64,000 bases of DNA from Lederbergia citri (GTDB taxonomy: Bacteria > Bacillota > Bacilli > Bacillales > Bacillaceae_C). Positions 35,646-43,076 of the stretch are shown one piece after another. Each line of letters begins with the position of its first letter. Within the stretch, counting starts at the first letter, position 1. Made by a program: the position numbers and the translations under genes. The notes below the pieces were generated by a model. That model was not told the origin of the DNA and did not search any database. It saw nothing but the letters and a program-made list of their open reading frames with translations. The stretch lies in assembly GCF_018343625.1 (NCBI RefSeq), contig NZ_JAGYPG010000002.1, forward strand, positions 310,001-374,000, in the 5' to 3' direction.

Positions 35646-36638
35646 ATGTCAGACAAGAAAGTTCGCTGGGGAATAATGAGTACAGCAAGTATTGGAAAAC
35701 GTTCTGTCATACCGGGAATTCAAGAATCAGAACGAAACGAAGTTGTTGCAGTAGCAAGCAGATCTTTGGAAAATGCTAAAAGTTTTGCTAATGAATTAGG
35801 GATTGCTAAAGCGTACGGAAGCTATGAAGAATTATTAAACGATCCTGAAATTGATGCCGTTTACATCCCTCTACCGAATCATTTACATAAGGAATGGACG
35901 ATCAAAGCTGCTGAAGCAGGAAAACATATTTTATGTGAAAAACCGATTGCGCTAGATGAAGATGAAGCAAAAGAAATGGTAGAAGCATGCGAAAAAGCTG
36001 GCGTTGTCCTTGCCGAAGCTTTCATGTATCGCCACCAAAAAAGATATGAAGATATTAAAAAACGGATTAAAAATGGTGAAATCGGTGAAATACGTGGGAT
36101 TCACGGAGTTTTTACGTTTAATAATGCAGGCGATTACAACAATATCCGCTATAAAAAAGAATGGGGCGGCGGGTCCATTTATGATGTTGGCTGCTACCCG
36201 ATTAGTGCTGCTCGATTAATTTTGGAAGAAGAACCACAGGCCGTTACAACTCATGCTTTCTTCTCGCCTGAACACGATCATGTCGATATGATGGCATCAG
36301 GATTAATGGAGTTTTCTAACGGTGTTGCTTTGACATTTGATTGCGCGATGTGGGCTGAGTTCCGAAATGAGCTGGAAATACTCGGTTCTGACGGAAGAAT
36401 CGTATTGAAAGCAGCATTCCTTGGCGACCAATCATATGAAATTATTAAAGGCGGGAAACCTGAAACCGTTCCCGATGATAATATCAATTCTTATAAATTA
36501 CAAGCTGATAGTTTTGCAGAAAGTGTGCTTGATAGGAAGCCAGTTAAGTTCCCATTCGACGATATTCTAAAAAATATGAGAGCAGTAAAAGCAGCTTTAG
36601 AATCCGCAGAAAAAAGAGAAAGAATTATTTTAAATTAA
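35646..36638 (+). CDS. Gfo/Idh/MocA-family NAD(P)-dependent oxidoreductase, 330 aa
   Basis: An N-terminal Rossmann fold (KVRWGIMSTASIGKRSVIPGI) and the family motif CEKPIALDEDEA precede the C-terminal alpha/beta domain with YRHQKRYEDI and GGSIYDVGCYPI. It should oxidise or reduce a sugar or related polyol; the substrate is not given by sequence. The frame opens at 35589, but the ATG at 35646 follows AAGGAGG at 35628-35634. It forms an operon with the aldo/keto reductase 15 bases downstream. Confidence 0.88.
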   Translation: MSDKKVRWGIMSTASIGKRSVIPGIQESERNEVVAVASRSLENAKSFANELGIAKAYGSYEELLNDPEIDAVYIPLPNHLHKEWTIKAAEAGKHILCEKPIALDEDEAKEMVEACEKAGVVLAEAFMYRHQKRYEDIKKRIKNGEIGEIRGIHGVFTFNNAGDYNNIRYKKEWGGGSIYDVGCYPISAARLILEEEPQAVTTHAFFSPEHDHVDMMASGLMEFSNGVALTFDCAMWAEFRNELEILGSDGRIVLKAAFLGDQSYEIIKGGKPETVPDDNINSYKLQADSFAESVLDRKPVKFPFDDILKNMRAVKAALESAEKRERIILN

Positions 36639-36653
36639 AGGGGATGAGCTTTA

Positions 36654-37586
36654 ATGAAAAGTATTCGCGTTAAAGGTGTAGATAAAGACATATCGAGCCT
36701 TGTAATGGGTTCAGATTATTTTACACCAGAAAAAATGGATCTTGTCACAGATGTTTTAAACAATTATTTGGAAATTGGCGGTAATACGATTGACACTGCC
36801 TTCATTTATTATGGAGGAAAAAGTGAAGAAGCAATCGGTATTTGGATGGAAGAAAACAAACGTCGTGATGACGTCATCATTTTAACGAAAGGTGCTCATC
36901 CAAACCACGAAGGACCTCGTGTCAGCAAACAAGCGATTGATGAAGAACTAAAAATCAGCTTGGAAAGACTTCGGACTGACCATGTGGAATTATATGCTCT
37001 ACACCGCGATAATCCAGAAGTGCCGGTCGGCGAAATTTTGGAAACACTAAACGCACACGTGGAAGCCGGACGCATTGGAGCTTTTGGTGGGTCCAACTGG
37101 TCAATTGAAAGACTTCAAGAAGCAAACGATTACGCAGAAAAGAACGGTCTTGTCGGCTTTTCATTCAGCAGTCCTAACTTAAGTCTTGCAAAAGCGCAAG
37201 AACCATATTGGGCTGGATGTGTTTCGGTTGATGATCCAATGCTTGCATGGCATGAAGGAAGTAATATGCCTCTATTTTCATGGTCATCCCAAGCGCGTGG
37301 ATTCTTCACTGGAAGATTTACACCTGAAGATCGCTCCAATGAAGATTTAGTGCGCGTATTTTATAATGATGACAACTGGGAGCGTTACCGCCGCGCCGAA
37401 CAGCTTGCAAAGGAAAAAGGCGTCGAAACAATTCAAATCAGCTTAGCTTATGTATTGAACCAAAGCTTCCCAACGGCTGCCATCATTGGACCACAAAACA
37501 AACAAGAAATGGTATCTTGTAGACAAGCAGCTGATATTAAATTGACTGAAGATGAAATTAAGTGGCTTGATCTTCGAACTAGATAA
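36654..37586 (+). CDS. Aldo/keto reductase, 310 aa
   Basis: A TIM-barrel oxidoreductase. The catalytic Asp/Tyr/Lys/His set is visible in TIDTAFIYYGGKSEE, ILTKGAHP and YALHRDNPEVPVGE, with the C-terminal NADPH-binding region PTAAIIGPQNKQEM. It starts at 36654 after AAAGGGGATG. With the Gfo/Idh gene it likely converts a sugar derivative in two redox steps; the pathway is unknown. A terminator follows. Confidence 0.88.
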   Translation: MKSIRVKGVDKDISSLVMGSDYFTPEKMDLVTDVLNNYLEIGGNTIDTAFIYYGGKSEEAIGIWMEENKRRDDVIILTKGAHPNHEGPRVSKQAIDEELKISLERLRTDHVELYALHRDNPEVPVGEILETLNAHVEAGRIGAFGGSNWSIERLQEANDYAEKNGLVGFSFSSPNLSLAKAQEPYWAGCVSVDDPMLAWHEGSNMPLFSWSSQARGFFTGRFTPEDRSNEDLVRVFYNDDNWERYRRAEQLAKEKGVETIQISLAYVLNQSFPTAAIIGPQNKQEMVSCRQAADIKLTEDEIKWLDLRTR

Positions 37587-37595
37587 TGTATAAGC

Positions 37596-37621
37596 CCCGG
37601 TGAGATTCGCTTCTCACCGGG
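37596..37621. terminator. Bidirectional terminator, aldo/keto reductase side
   Basis: CCCGGTGAGA and TCTCACCGGG pair perfectly. The convergent minus-strand gene ends inside the second arm (stop at 37614-37616). Confidence 0.85.
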
Positions 37622-38372
37622 TTATCTTAGTAGGCTTCCACTGAACATCAATCATATTCCATTTGCCATTTTCATAGTAGGATCGTACCTCTACAATCCC
37701 AATTACATCCGCATGGACCGCTCCACTCACCTGCCGATAGCTTTTTAAACCATATCCTTCCTTTCCTTTTATTTTCACAATTTTGAAGTAAGCAATAGGA
37801 TCAATCATTAGCTCGTTTGGCTCATTTAACATACCATTTTTTTGATAAAGGCCTAACTTAATATAATCCTCTTTACGACTAGAAAGGTCTAAATGAATCG
37901 GATTTTTCATTCCTGGAATCGTCATAATCGCCTTGAAGTTATTCTGAAAGGAACTTTCGATAGAGAGTGGCTCCGGCAATGGTATTTCATAAATCTTTCC
38001 ATCTTTTACTGTATGGAGTGCATAGTTATAGATGCCTCCACTTCCCCCTGTCGCGCTCGAAAAGAGAATATCATCTACACCATCATGGTTTAAATCAGCA
38101 AATTCGAGCTTTGGTTCAAATCCACCTTCATAGTTAATTTGGATTTTACTAATTCCTTTCCCTTCAACTTCTGCCCAAACTTCATAGTAGTAATCTTTAT
38201 TATCTTTAAGTGGAGTTCCGTACACCGTAATCTTTTCAGGTTGACCATCACCTGTCACATCGTGATGATATTCCAATATGGTCTTCGGATTTTTTGCTGC
38301 AAAAACTGGAGAGATATGGGAAAAAGTAAACAATAAGACCATAGATACAATCACCATACAATATCTTTTCAT
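37614..38372 (-). CDS. Secreted hypothetical protein with FG-GAP/VCBS-like repeat, 252 aa
   Basis: A signal peptide (MKRYCMVIVSMVLLFTFS, cleavage near FAA) is followed by a beta-rich domain with calcium-loop-like segments DVTGDGQPEKITV and DLNHDGVDDILFSS, seen in VCBS/FG-GAP proteins. The C-terminal part (YKLGLYQKNG, SYYENGKWNMIDVQW) is beta-rich and unassigned. It starts at 38372 after GGAGATG. The family is frequent in Bacillus as secreted proteins of unknown role. Confidence 0.7.
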   Translation of the reverse strand: MKRYCMVIVSMVLLFTFSHISPVFAAKNPKTILEYHHDVTGDGQPEKITVYGTPLKDNKDYYYEVWAEVEGKGISKIQINYEGGFEPKLEFADLNHDGVDDILFSSATGGSGGIYNYALHTVKDGKIYEIPLPEPLSIESSFQNNFKAIMTIPGMKNPIHLDLSSRKEDYIKLGLYQKNGMLNEPNELMIDPIAYFKIVKIKGKEGYGLKSYRQVSGAVHADVIGIVEVRSYYENGKWNMIDVQWKPTKITR

Positions 38373-38542
38373 TGCATCATCTCCAACTAACCTTTTCTAT
38401 TTACTGTTTCACTTTCAATCAAGAATTATGTAATAAGGGAGGTGAGCATCTTTGTTAATATTTGTATAAAAATGTAGAATAATGTAGAAAAGTGTTATAT
38501 ACTTTAGTACTGTATACAAAGTCGCATATTAAACATATTGAA

Positions 38543-38635
38543 AAAGGCAAACTATTTGAAAAGATAGGACGCAAAGCTAAGGGTCTAAGGTTGAGTAGGT
38601 AATATTTCCTACCCGCTATGATCGCCTGGTTACCA
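38543..38635 (+). ncRNA. c-di-GMP-I riboswitch (GEMM-I)
   Basis: The conserved GEMM-I pieces occur in order: AAAGGCAAACTATTTGAAAAGATAG, GGACGCAAAGCTAAGGGTCTAAGG in short, then TATGATCGCCTGGTTACC. The GACGCAAAGC core and the tetraloop-receptor GCCTGGTTACC are diagnostic. An intrinsic terminator follows before the CheX-like gene, so transcription should be c-di-GMP-dependent. Confidence 0.92.
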
Positions 38636-38678
38636 AATGCAATATTCTTATATTAAACCTCTAATATAAGTATCTTTT

Positions 38679-38710
38679 GGCTATTCTTTTTGGAATAGCT
38701 TATTTTTTTA
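38679..38710 (+). terminator. Expression-platform terminator of the c-di-GMP riboswitch
   Basis: GCTATTC and GAATAGC pair around CTTTTTG or so, followed by TTATTTTTTTAA. It ends just before the ribosome binding site AAGGAGAG of the CheX-like gene. Confidence 0.85.
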
Positions 38711-38725
38711 AGGAGAGTGAGTAAT

Positions 38726-39187
38726 TTGCCAACGTCTATTGAACAGAGAAATAAAACGGTTAGGGACTTGTTAAATGGCACTTTCACGTCATTTAAAAAC
38801 GTCGTTCCAATCCAACATGATATAAAAAAACCACAATTATTAGGAAAATCACTGCATCTTGAATATGGTGTTCTGATTGGAATTACGGGAGACGTTAAAG
38901 GAAATTTAATATTATCTTCCACGCCTAACGTTTTCAGCTCCATCAGCGAGGTTATGTTTGGGATGCCGTTGGAAGGGGATATGCTCGCATCCTTTAGTGG
39001 AGAGCTTGGAAATATGATTGCTGGCTGCCTCTCTACAATTATTGTCGAAAATGGGATCAAAACTGATATTACTTCTCCGACCATCATGAAGGGAAATACG
39101 ACATTATCTGGATATGAAAAGGCGATTCAGCTGACAATCAATTTGGAGAATATTGGAGAAATGGATATATATTTATTACTAGATTGA
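38726..39187 (+). CDS. CheX-like CheY-P phosphatase, 153 aa
   Basis: A CheC/CheX/CXY-family protein: VRDLLNGTF at the start, GNLILSSTPNVFSSISEVMFG, and the active-site helix GELGNMIAG with the ExxN phosphatase signature. CheX dephosphorylates CheY-P and so alters motor switching. The TTG at 38726 is used because AAGGAGAG ends nine bases before it; the GTG at 38717 overlaps that site. Expression is under the c-di-GMP-I riboswitch upstream, tying chemotaxis output to c-di-GMP level. Confidence 0.85.
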   Translation: MPTSIEQRNKTVRDLLNGTFTSFKNVVPIQHDIKKPQLLGKSLHLEYGVLIGITGDVKGNLILSSTPNVFSSISEVMFGMPLEGDMLASFSGELGNMIAGCLSTIIVENGIKTDITSPTIMKGNTTLSGYEKAIQLTINLENIGEMDIYLLLD

Positions 39188-39192
39188 AGAAG

Positions 39193-39218
39193 AAAGCTGT
39201 CGTGTTGACAGCTTTTTA
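39193..39218 (+). terminator. Terminator of the CheX-like gene
   Basis: AAAGCTGTC and GACAGCTTT pair around GTGTT, followed by TTAG. It begins six bases past the stop. Confidence 0.85.
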
Positions 39219-39464
39219 GTTTGTTCTGTTCCACCTTCACCCCACAATGATATAGAAATGTATTTCACCTAAATTTAATCATTATCAATTCTTCGACAAA
39301 TTGACTTTTCCATATACAACAGCTGGAGCTTAAATTGAACAATCATCAGCTTCCCCCTTAGCCTCTAATAGTATCGGTGTAAAACAATTATCCACTGATG
39401 CTAATCTGACACTGACAAACATCTAACGGAAGGTCATAATGTATATTAGAGGAAGGTGAATCGT

Positions 39465-39926
39465 ATGGGTTACGTAAAAGAATTACGGAAAATGATCGGA
39501 AAAAGACCAGTCATATTGGTCGGCTCGGTCGTTATTATTATAAATGAAGAAAATAAAGTATTATTGCAGCAACGAAGCTATCCTTACGGTGTATGGGGAC
39601 TGCCAGGGGGATTGATGGAACTAACCGAATCTACAGAGGATTGTGCAAGACGAGAAGTATTGGAAGAAACAGGGTTAGTAATCGGCGAAATAGAATTAGT
39701 TTCCGTTTATTCAGGTCCACAAAACTTTGTAAGAGCAGAGAACGGGGACCAATTTTATGTGGTAACGATTGTGTATGAGACCAGAGATATTTTAGATGGA
39801 TCTTTGAGGGTAGATGGCGATGAATCTTTAAATCTTGAGTATTTTGATTTATCGCGACTCCCTGAAAACATGGTTGGCAGTCATCAGAAGGCGATTGGTG
39901 ATTACCTCAGTAAAAATAACTCTTGA
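39465..39926 (+). CDS. NUDIX hydrolase, 153 aa
   Basis: The Nudix box is complete: GGLMELTE-(x)-CARREVLEETGL fits GX5EX7REUXEEXGU. It cleaves a nucleoside diphosphate linked to another moiety; the substrate cannot be told. The ATG at 39465 follows GAGGAAGG with good spacing; a GTG three codons earlier overlaps that site. It is a single-gene unit. Confidence 0.9.
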   Translation: MGYVKELRKMIGKRPVILVGSVVIIINEENKVLLQQRSYPYGVWGLPGGLMELTESTEDCARREVLEETGLVIGEIELVSVYSGPQNFVRAENGDQFYVVTIVYETRDILDGSLRVDGDESLNLEYFDLSRLPENMVGSHQKAIGDYLSKNNS

Positions 39927-40039
39927 TTCTGAACAAAATCCTGCATCTTTTAGGTTTATATTAGCTGCTGCAAGCTTTCTTATCATATGTCCATATCTTT
40001 AGAAATTTTTTTCTTTATTTCTACATGATGATTGATGAG

Positions 40040-40119
40040 TTCTATTAGAAGTTTGAAGATTCTATTAGATGATTTGCACTTCTATTAGAAGTTTCTAAGT
40101 TCTATTAGCGATTTGTTTA
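40040..40119. repeat. Four direct repeats with exact 20-base period
   Basis: TTCTATTAG occurs at 40040, 40060, 40080 and 40100, each followed by a variable part containing TTT. Units one and three share TTCTATTAGAAGTTT. There is no gene in this 240-base gap. Confidence 0.75.
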
Positions 40120-40167
40120 GGATAATACAACAAATTTTCAATACTTTACATACCAATATCGTTTCCC

Positions 40168-40623
40168 TTAAAACGGCTTCAAAATCATTAATGCTATAAT
40201 GACTAAAAAAATGAAGCTAGCGATATTTTCGTAGAAAACAAGTTTCTTTCCTTCACGAATATATTCTTCGGGAATCTCGTTACCTTCGTGTGCTTCAATT
40301 TTTGCTTTAAGAGGTTTTGAAATGGGTGATAACACAATTGGTCCCATCGCGAGCGCAAGTAAAAAGAGCAGCAAACTTACAACATACCAGACCGTGCGAA
40401 ATAAGCTTGTATTAATTGCACCCATTAGCAAGCCTGAAACAAGTAATAACGTTCCGCCAATCATAACAAAAACATGAAGTCGGTTTTTAATTTTATAAGC
40501 AAGCCTTAATTCATTAATCGTTTTTGCTGTCCTTCCAATTTGGCTCAACACAAATCCCGGACCCATTCCTAAAATTGCGGAAAATATATGTATAAACACT
40601 AAAATTTTGTAAAATATAACCAC
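40168..40623 (-). CDS. DUF2269-type four-helix membrane protein, 151 aa
   Basis: Four transmembrane segments: KILVFIHIFSAILGMGPGFV, VFVMIGGTLLLVSGLLMG, VVSLLLFLLALAMGPIV and ENIASFIFLVIIALMILKPF. The start HIFSAILGMGPG is typical of DUF2269. It starts with GTG at 40623 after GAGGG, 38 bases behind the truncated globin, so the two probably form an operon. The function is unknown. Confidence 0.75.
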   Translation of the reverse strand: MVIFYKILVFIHIFSAILGMGPGFVLSQIGRTAKTINELRLAYKIKNRLHVFVMIGGTLLLVSGLLMGAINTSLFRTVWYVVSLLLFLLALAMGPIVLSPISKPLKAKIEAHEGNEIPEEYIREGKKLVFYENIASFIFLVIIALMILKPF

Positions 40624-40645
40624 TGATTTTCCCTCATTTCATTAG

Positions 40646-40676
40646 GAAGAGGATGATTTTCTCAATCATCCTCTTC
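40646..40676 (-). other. Strong hairpin overlapping the globin stop
   Basis: GAAGAGGATGATT and AATCATCCTCTTC pair perfectly around TTCTC. It encodes the last acidic residues of the globin. No T-run follows, so it may process or partly attenuate the globin/DUF2269 message. Confidence 0.65.
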
Positions 40677-41054
40677 GGAATTCACCATAATTCCAGCCAC
40701 TTGTGTGAGCCTGCTAAAAAACATCTCACCCGCTGGATGATCACTTAGCCCCACTTCATCAAACGCTTCTTTCATACAACGAAGCCAGCTGTTTGCACGG
40801 CTGGGCGTTATTTTAAAAGGAAGATGTCGATGCCTCATTGCGGGCGGACCGTATTCCATACTGTAGAGTGCAGGGCCGCCTAAAAACTGAGTCAAAAACT
40901 TCCTTTGTTTTTCCATGATTATATGCATGTCCCCTTCAAAAAGCGGACTAATATTTGGATCAGCATATACCCGAGGATAAAATGCATTGACTAATTCCTC
41001 TATTTTATCTCCACCGATTTCATCGTATACCGTTTGTAATCGAGGTTCCTTCAC
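40662..41054 (-). CDS. Truncated hemoglobin (group II, YjbI-like), 130 aa
   Basis: A 2-over-2 globin: YDEIGGDKIEELVNAFYPRVYADPNISPLF at the start in short, FLTQFLGGPALYSMEYG and MRHRHLPFKITPSRANSWL with the proximal His, then MKEAFDEVG. These are group II (HbO) features, as in B. subtilis YjbI. It binds oxygen or nitric oxide through heme. It starts with GTG at 41054 after GGGAGGG. A TATAAT -10 at 41084-41089 and an Fnr-like box centred near -42 suggest activation at low oxygen. Confidence 0.9.
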   Translation of the reverse strand: MKEPRLQTVYDEIGGDKIEELVNAFYPRVYADPNISPLFEGDMHIIMEKQRKFLTQFLGGPALYSMEYGPPAMRHRHLPFKITPSRANSWLRCMKEAFDEVGLSDHPAGEMFFSRLTQVAGIMVNSEEDD

Positions 41055-41083
41055 TTTCTTCCCTCCCGATGCGTCTTTCTTTC

Positions 41084-41127
41084 ATTATATAGTATAAATC
41101 AAAAATCATGATGTGAGATACATCACA
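41084..41127 (-). promoter_or_regulatory. Globin promoter with Fnr-like box
   Basis: TGTGAGATACATCACA (41112-41127) fits TGTGA-N6-TCACA. A -10 TATAAT lies at 41084-41089, so the box is centred about 42 bases before the expected start of transcription, the class II activator position used by Bacillus Fnr. Confidence 0.6.
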
Positions 41128-41156
41128 GTGAAGGAAGTTACTAGCAAATTTTCATG

Positions 41157-41321
41157 TTATTTCTTTTTACTACTAGCGCTTCCTAATCCCGCACCTAACG
41201 CTACTCCTATGGCAATTCCTACCGCTAGATTGTCTAAAGCAACACCTAATCCTGCGCCAATGGCAATACCTATTGCAATCCACCAAGTAAAGTTGTTTTT
41301 AGATTTGTTGTTATTCTCCAT
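41157..41321 (-). CDS. Small glycine-zipper membrane protein, 54 aa
   Basis: A short polar start (MENNNKSKNNFTWW) is followed by two glycine-zipper segments, IAIGIAIGAGLGVAL and VGIAIGVALGAGLG, and a Lys end. GGAG lies about nine bases before the ATG at 41321. Such small Gly-zipper proteins are common in Bacillus (annotated as hypothetical). It precedes the globin on the same strand with the Fnr-like box between them. Confidence 0.7.
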   Translation of the reverse strand: MENNNKSKNNFTWWIAIGIAIGAGLGVALDNLAVGIAIGVALGAGLGSASSKKK

Positions 41322-41514
41322 AAAAATCACGCTCCGAAAAATTTGTATATATTAATTTACGATTGAACCATAGATAAGTTTCGAAAAGCGGAATTCTTAA
41401 TATCTTATTTGGATCAAAGCTTTCTCTCCTCAATTGACTTCTACTTTCTACTGCGTAGAGCCATTAGAATTCGAATAATCAACAACTATGGAAAACATGC
41501 CAGAAGGTAGATGA

Positions 41515-42813
41515 TTAAAATCTCTTCAATCCCTCAATTGTTGCTTTTATATCAACCAAACCAGCGTCATTCACTATGATATAGTCCAACTTCTCAGCAA
41601 CCGTCATCGTTTTACCACTTCTCGTTCGTGCCGGTTTCTGCAAAGAAAGATTTTCCTTTTCGGATCTACATAAAACTTCCTTCATCGTTCGTTCTCGAAG
41701 TTCCCGTTTGTTCTCTCCCTCTTCTGCCACAACTTTCACACAAAGTTTTTGCTTTTCTAATTGGAAATAATATCGCTGCTTTTTTTGTTGTTGCCACCAA
41801 AATCCCCAAAATCCTCCTTTTGGATTTGAGACATAACCCCAATCTCCAGCAATTTCTTTTTGTAATTCTTGATAAAATCCTTGCCAGGCAAATGCATCCC
41901 ACTCTGAAATAGGAATACTCCAAAATGCTGAAACTTGCTGTTCTATAGATTGTAAATGTCGTAAGTAATCAACAAATATGGAGTTTTGAACATCTTTACC
42001 TTTCTCCATAATGTTCAACATCATTTTTCGTGTGAATGGGAAATATCCTGCAGATTCCACAGATCGATAATGGCTTTGGTCCGCTATTTTAAAATAAATA
42101 GGCAACTGAATGAGATTAGGGTATTCCTTGCGCACAGTCTCACGATAACGAACAAGCTGGTTTGAATGATTTTTCGTATAGGTCTTATCTTCAATTAAAA
42201 TTGCATATTCATTATTGATAATCGCTAGCACATCAAGCGATTTAAATTGCCTAATTATTTCAATTGAACGAATAGGTGGTGCGCTTAAATGGTGAGCAGT
42301 AAAAATGGATGATACAAAATCTAACGCGACATTATGTAATGGTTCATCATGATAACGATATCCTTTTTGCCCCCATGAAAGAAGCCAACACAAAAAAGCA
42401 TCCTGCGAAAGTTCACTCGTTGCAAATTGAAATAAATTTGGTGGTGTGAGATAGGCAGATTCACTATCGCGTGCATTTTCAAGCAATAACATAACATCAT
42501 GATTCCCGGTATAATACTCCCAATAACCTCGTGCAAGAATGGACTGGAAGTGCATTGGCGGCCATATGACAGAATCATGTAGTTCTAAAATTCTCCCCTG
42601 TTCATTTGGATATAACAACAACAGCCGATCCTCACCTTGCTGGGCAATAATTTCCGGGACGGGATCTATCAGCTTTGTGTAACCACAATTTTTCTCACAT
42701 ACGTAAGCGGAATAAGCATCCACCTCAACACCGCCATCCTCTCTTTCTTTTATAATCTCGGAGGCATCCTCTATTAATCCAGCACCACATTTTGGGCATT
42801 TCATTAGTGTCAT
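41515..42813 (-). CDS. PD-(D/E)XK nuclease-family protein with N-terminal zinc ribbon, 432 aa
   Basis: CPKCGAG and CEKNCGY (residues 5-45) form a zinc ribbon. The centre contains ATSELSQDAFLCWLLSWG and then SLDVLAIINNEYAILIEDKTYT, where D, E and K fit the PD-(D/E)XK core; the SEL-x-FLxWLL start is characteristic of the PDDEXK_4 group. The rest (about 260-432) is helical with WGFWWQQQKKQRYYF. Relatives occur in defence islands, but no partner gene is seen here. It starts at 42813 after AAGGTGA. Confidence 0.72.
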   Translation of the reverse strand: MTLMKCPKCGAGLIEDASEIIKEREDGGVEVDAYSAYVCEKNCGYTKLIDPVPEIIAQQGEDRLLLLYPNEQGRILELHDSVIWPPMHFQSILARGYWEYYTGNHDVMLLLENARDSESAYLTPPNLFQFATSELSQDAFLCWLLSWGQKGYRYHDEPLHNVALDFVSSIFTAHHLSAPPIRSIEIIRQFKSLDVLAIINNEYAILIEDKTYTKNHSNQLVRYRETVRKEYPNLIQLPIYFKIADQSHYRSVESAGYFPFTRKMMLNIMEKGKDVQNSIFVDYLRHLQSIEQQVSAFWSIPISEWDAFAWQGFYQELQKEIAGDWGYVSNPKGGFWGFWWQQQKKQRYYFQLEKQKLCVKVVAEEGENKRELRERTMKEVLCRSEKENLSLQKPARTRSGKTMTVAEKLDYIIVNDAGLVDIKATIEGLKRF

Positions 42814-42988
42814 ATGTAGTCACCTTCTTTTTAATTTATGATATAAACGGTTAGGGAATGGCAAATGAGCATAAAAAATTATCACCAACTAATTATGATT
42901 AACATGATATTAGTAATATTAATTATTTTAAATGTAGTATGAACGATATTAATTTGCTAGTTTTTGGAATAGCTTCATCCATTAATTA

Positions 42989-43030
42989 AAAGGTCATGGC
43001 GAATTAATCAGTGTCCATGACCTTTTTCAA
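42989..43030 (-). terminator. Terminator of the flagellin gene
   Basis: AAAGGTCATGG and CCATGACCTTT pair around a 17-base loop, with T-rich flank on the minus strand. It lies about 50 bases past the flagellin stop at 43077. Confidence 0.85.
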
Positions 43031-43076
43031 AGAAAGTTTAGTTTTTATGTAAAAGTAACTACCTAAATCATTTTTC

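Noticed and set aside
40040..40119. Possible CRISPR array
   Set aside because: The 9-base core with 11-base gaps is far below CRISPR repeat and spacer lengths, and no cas gene is in the window.
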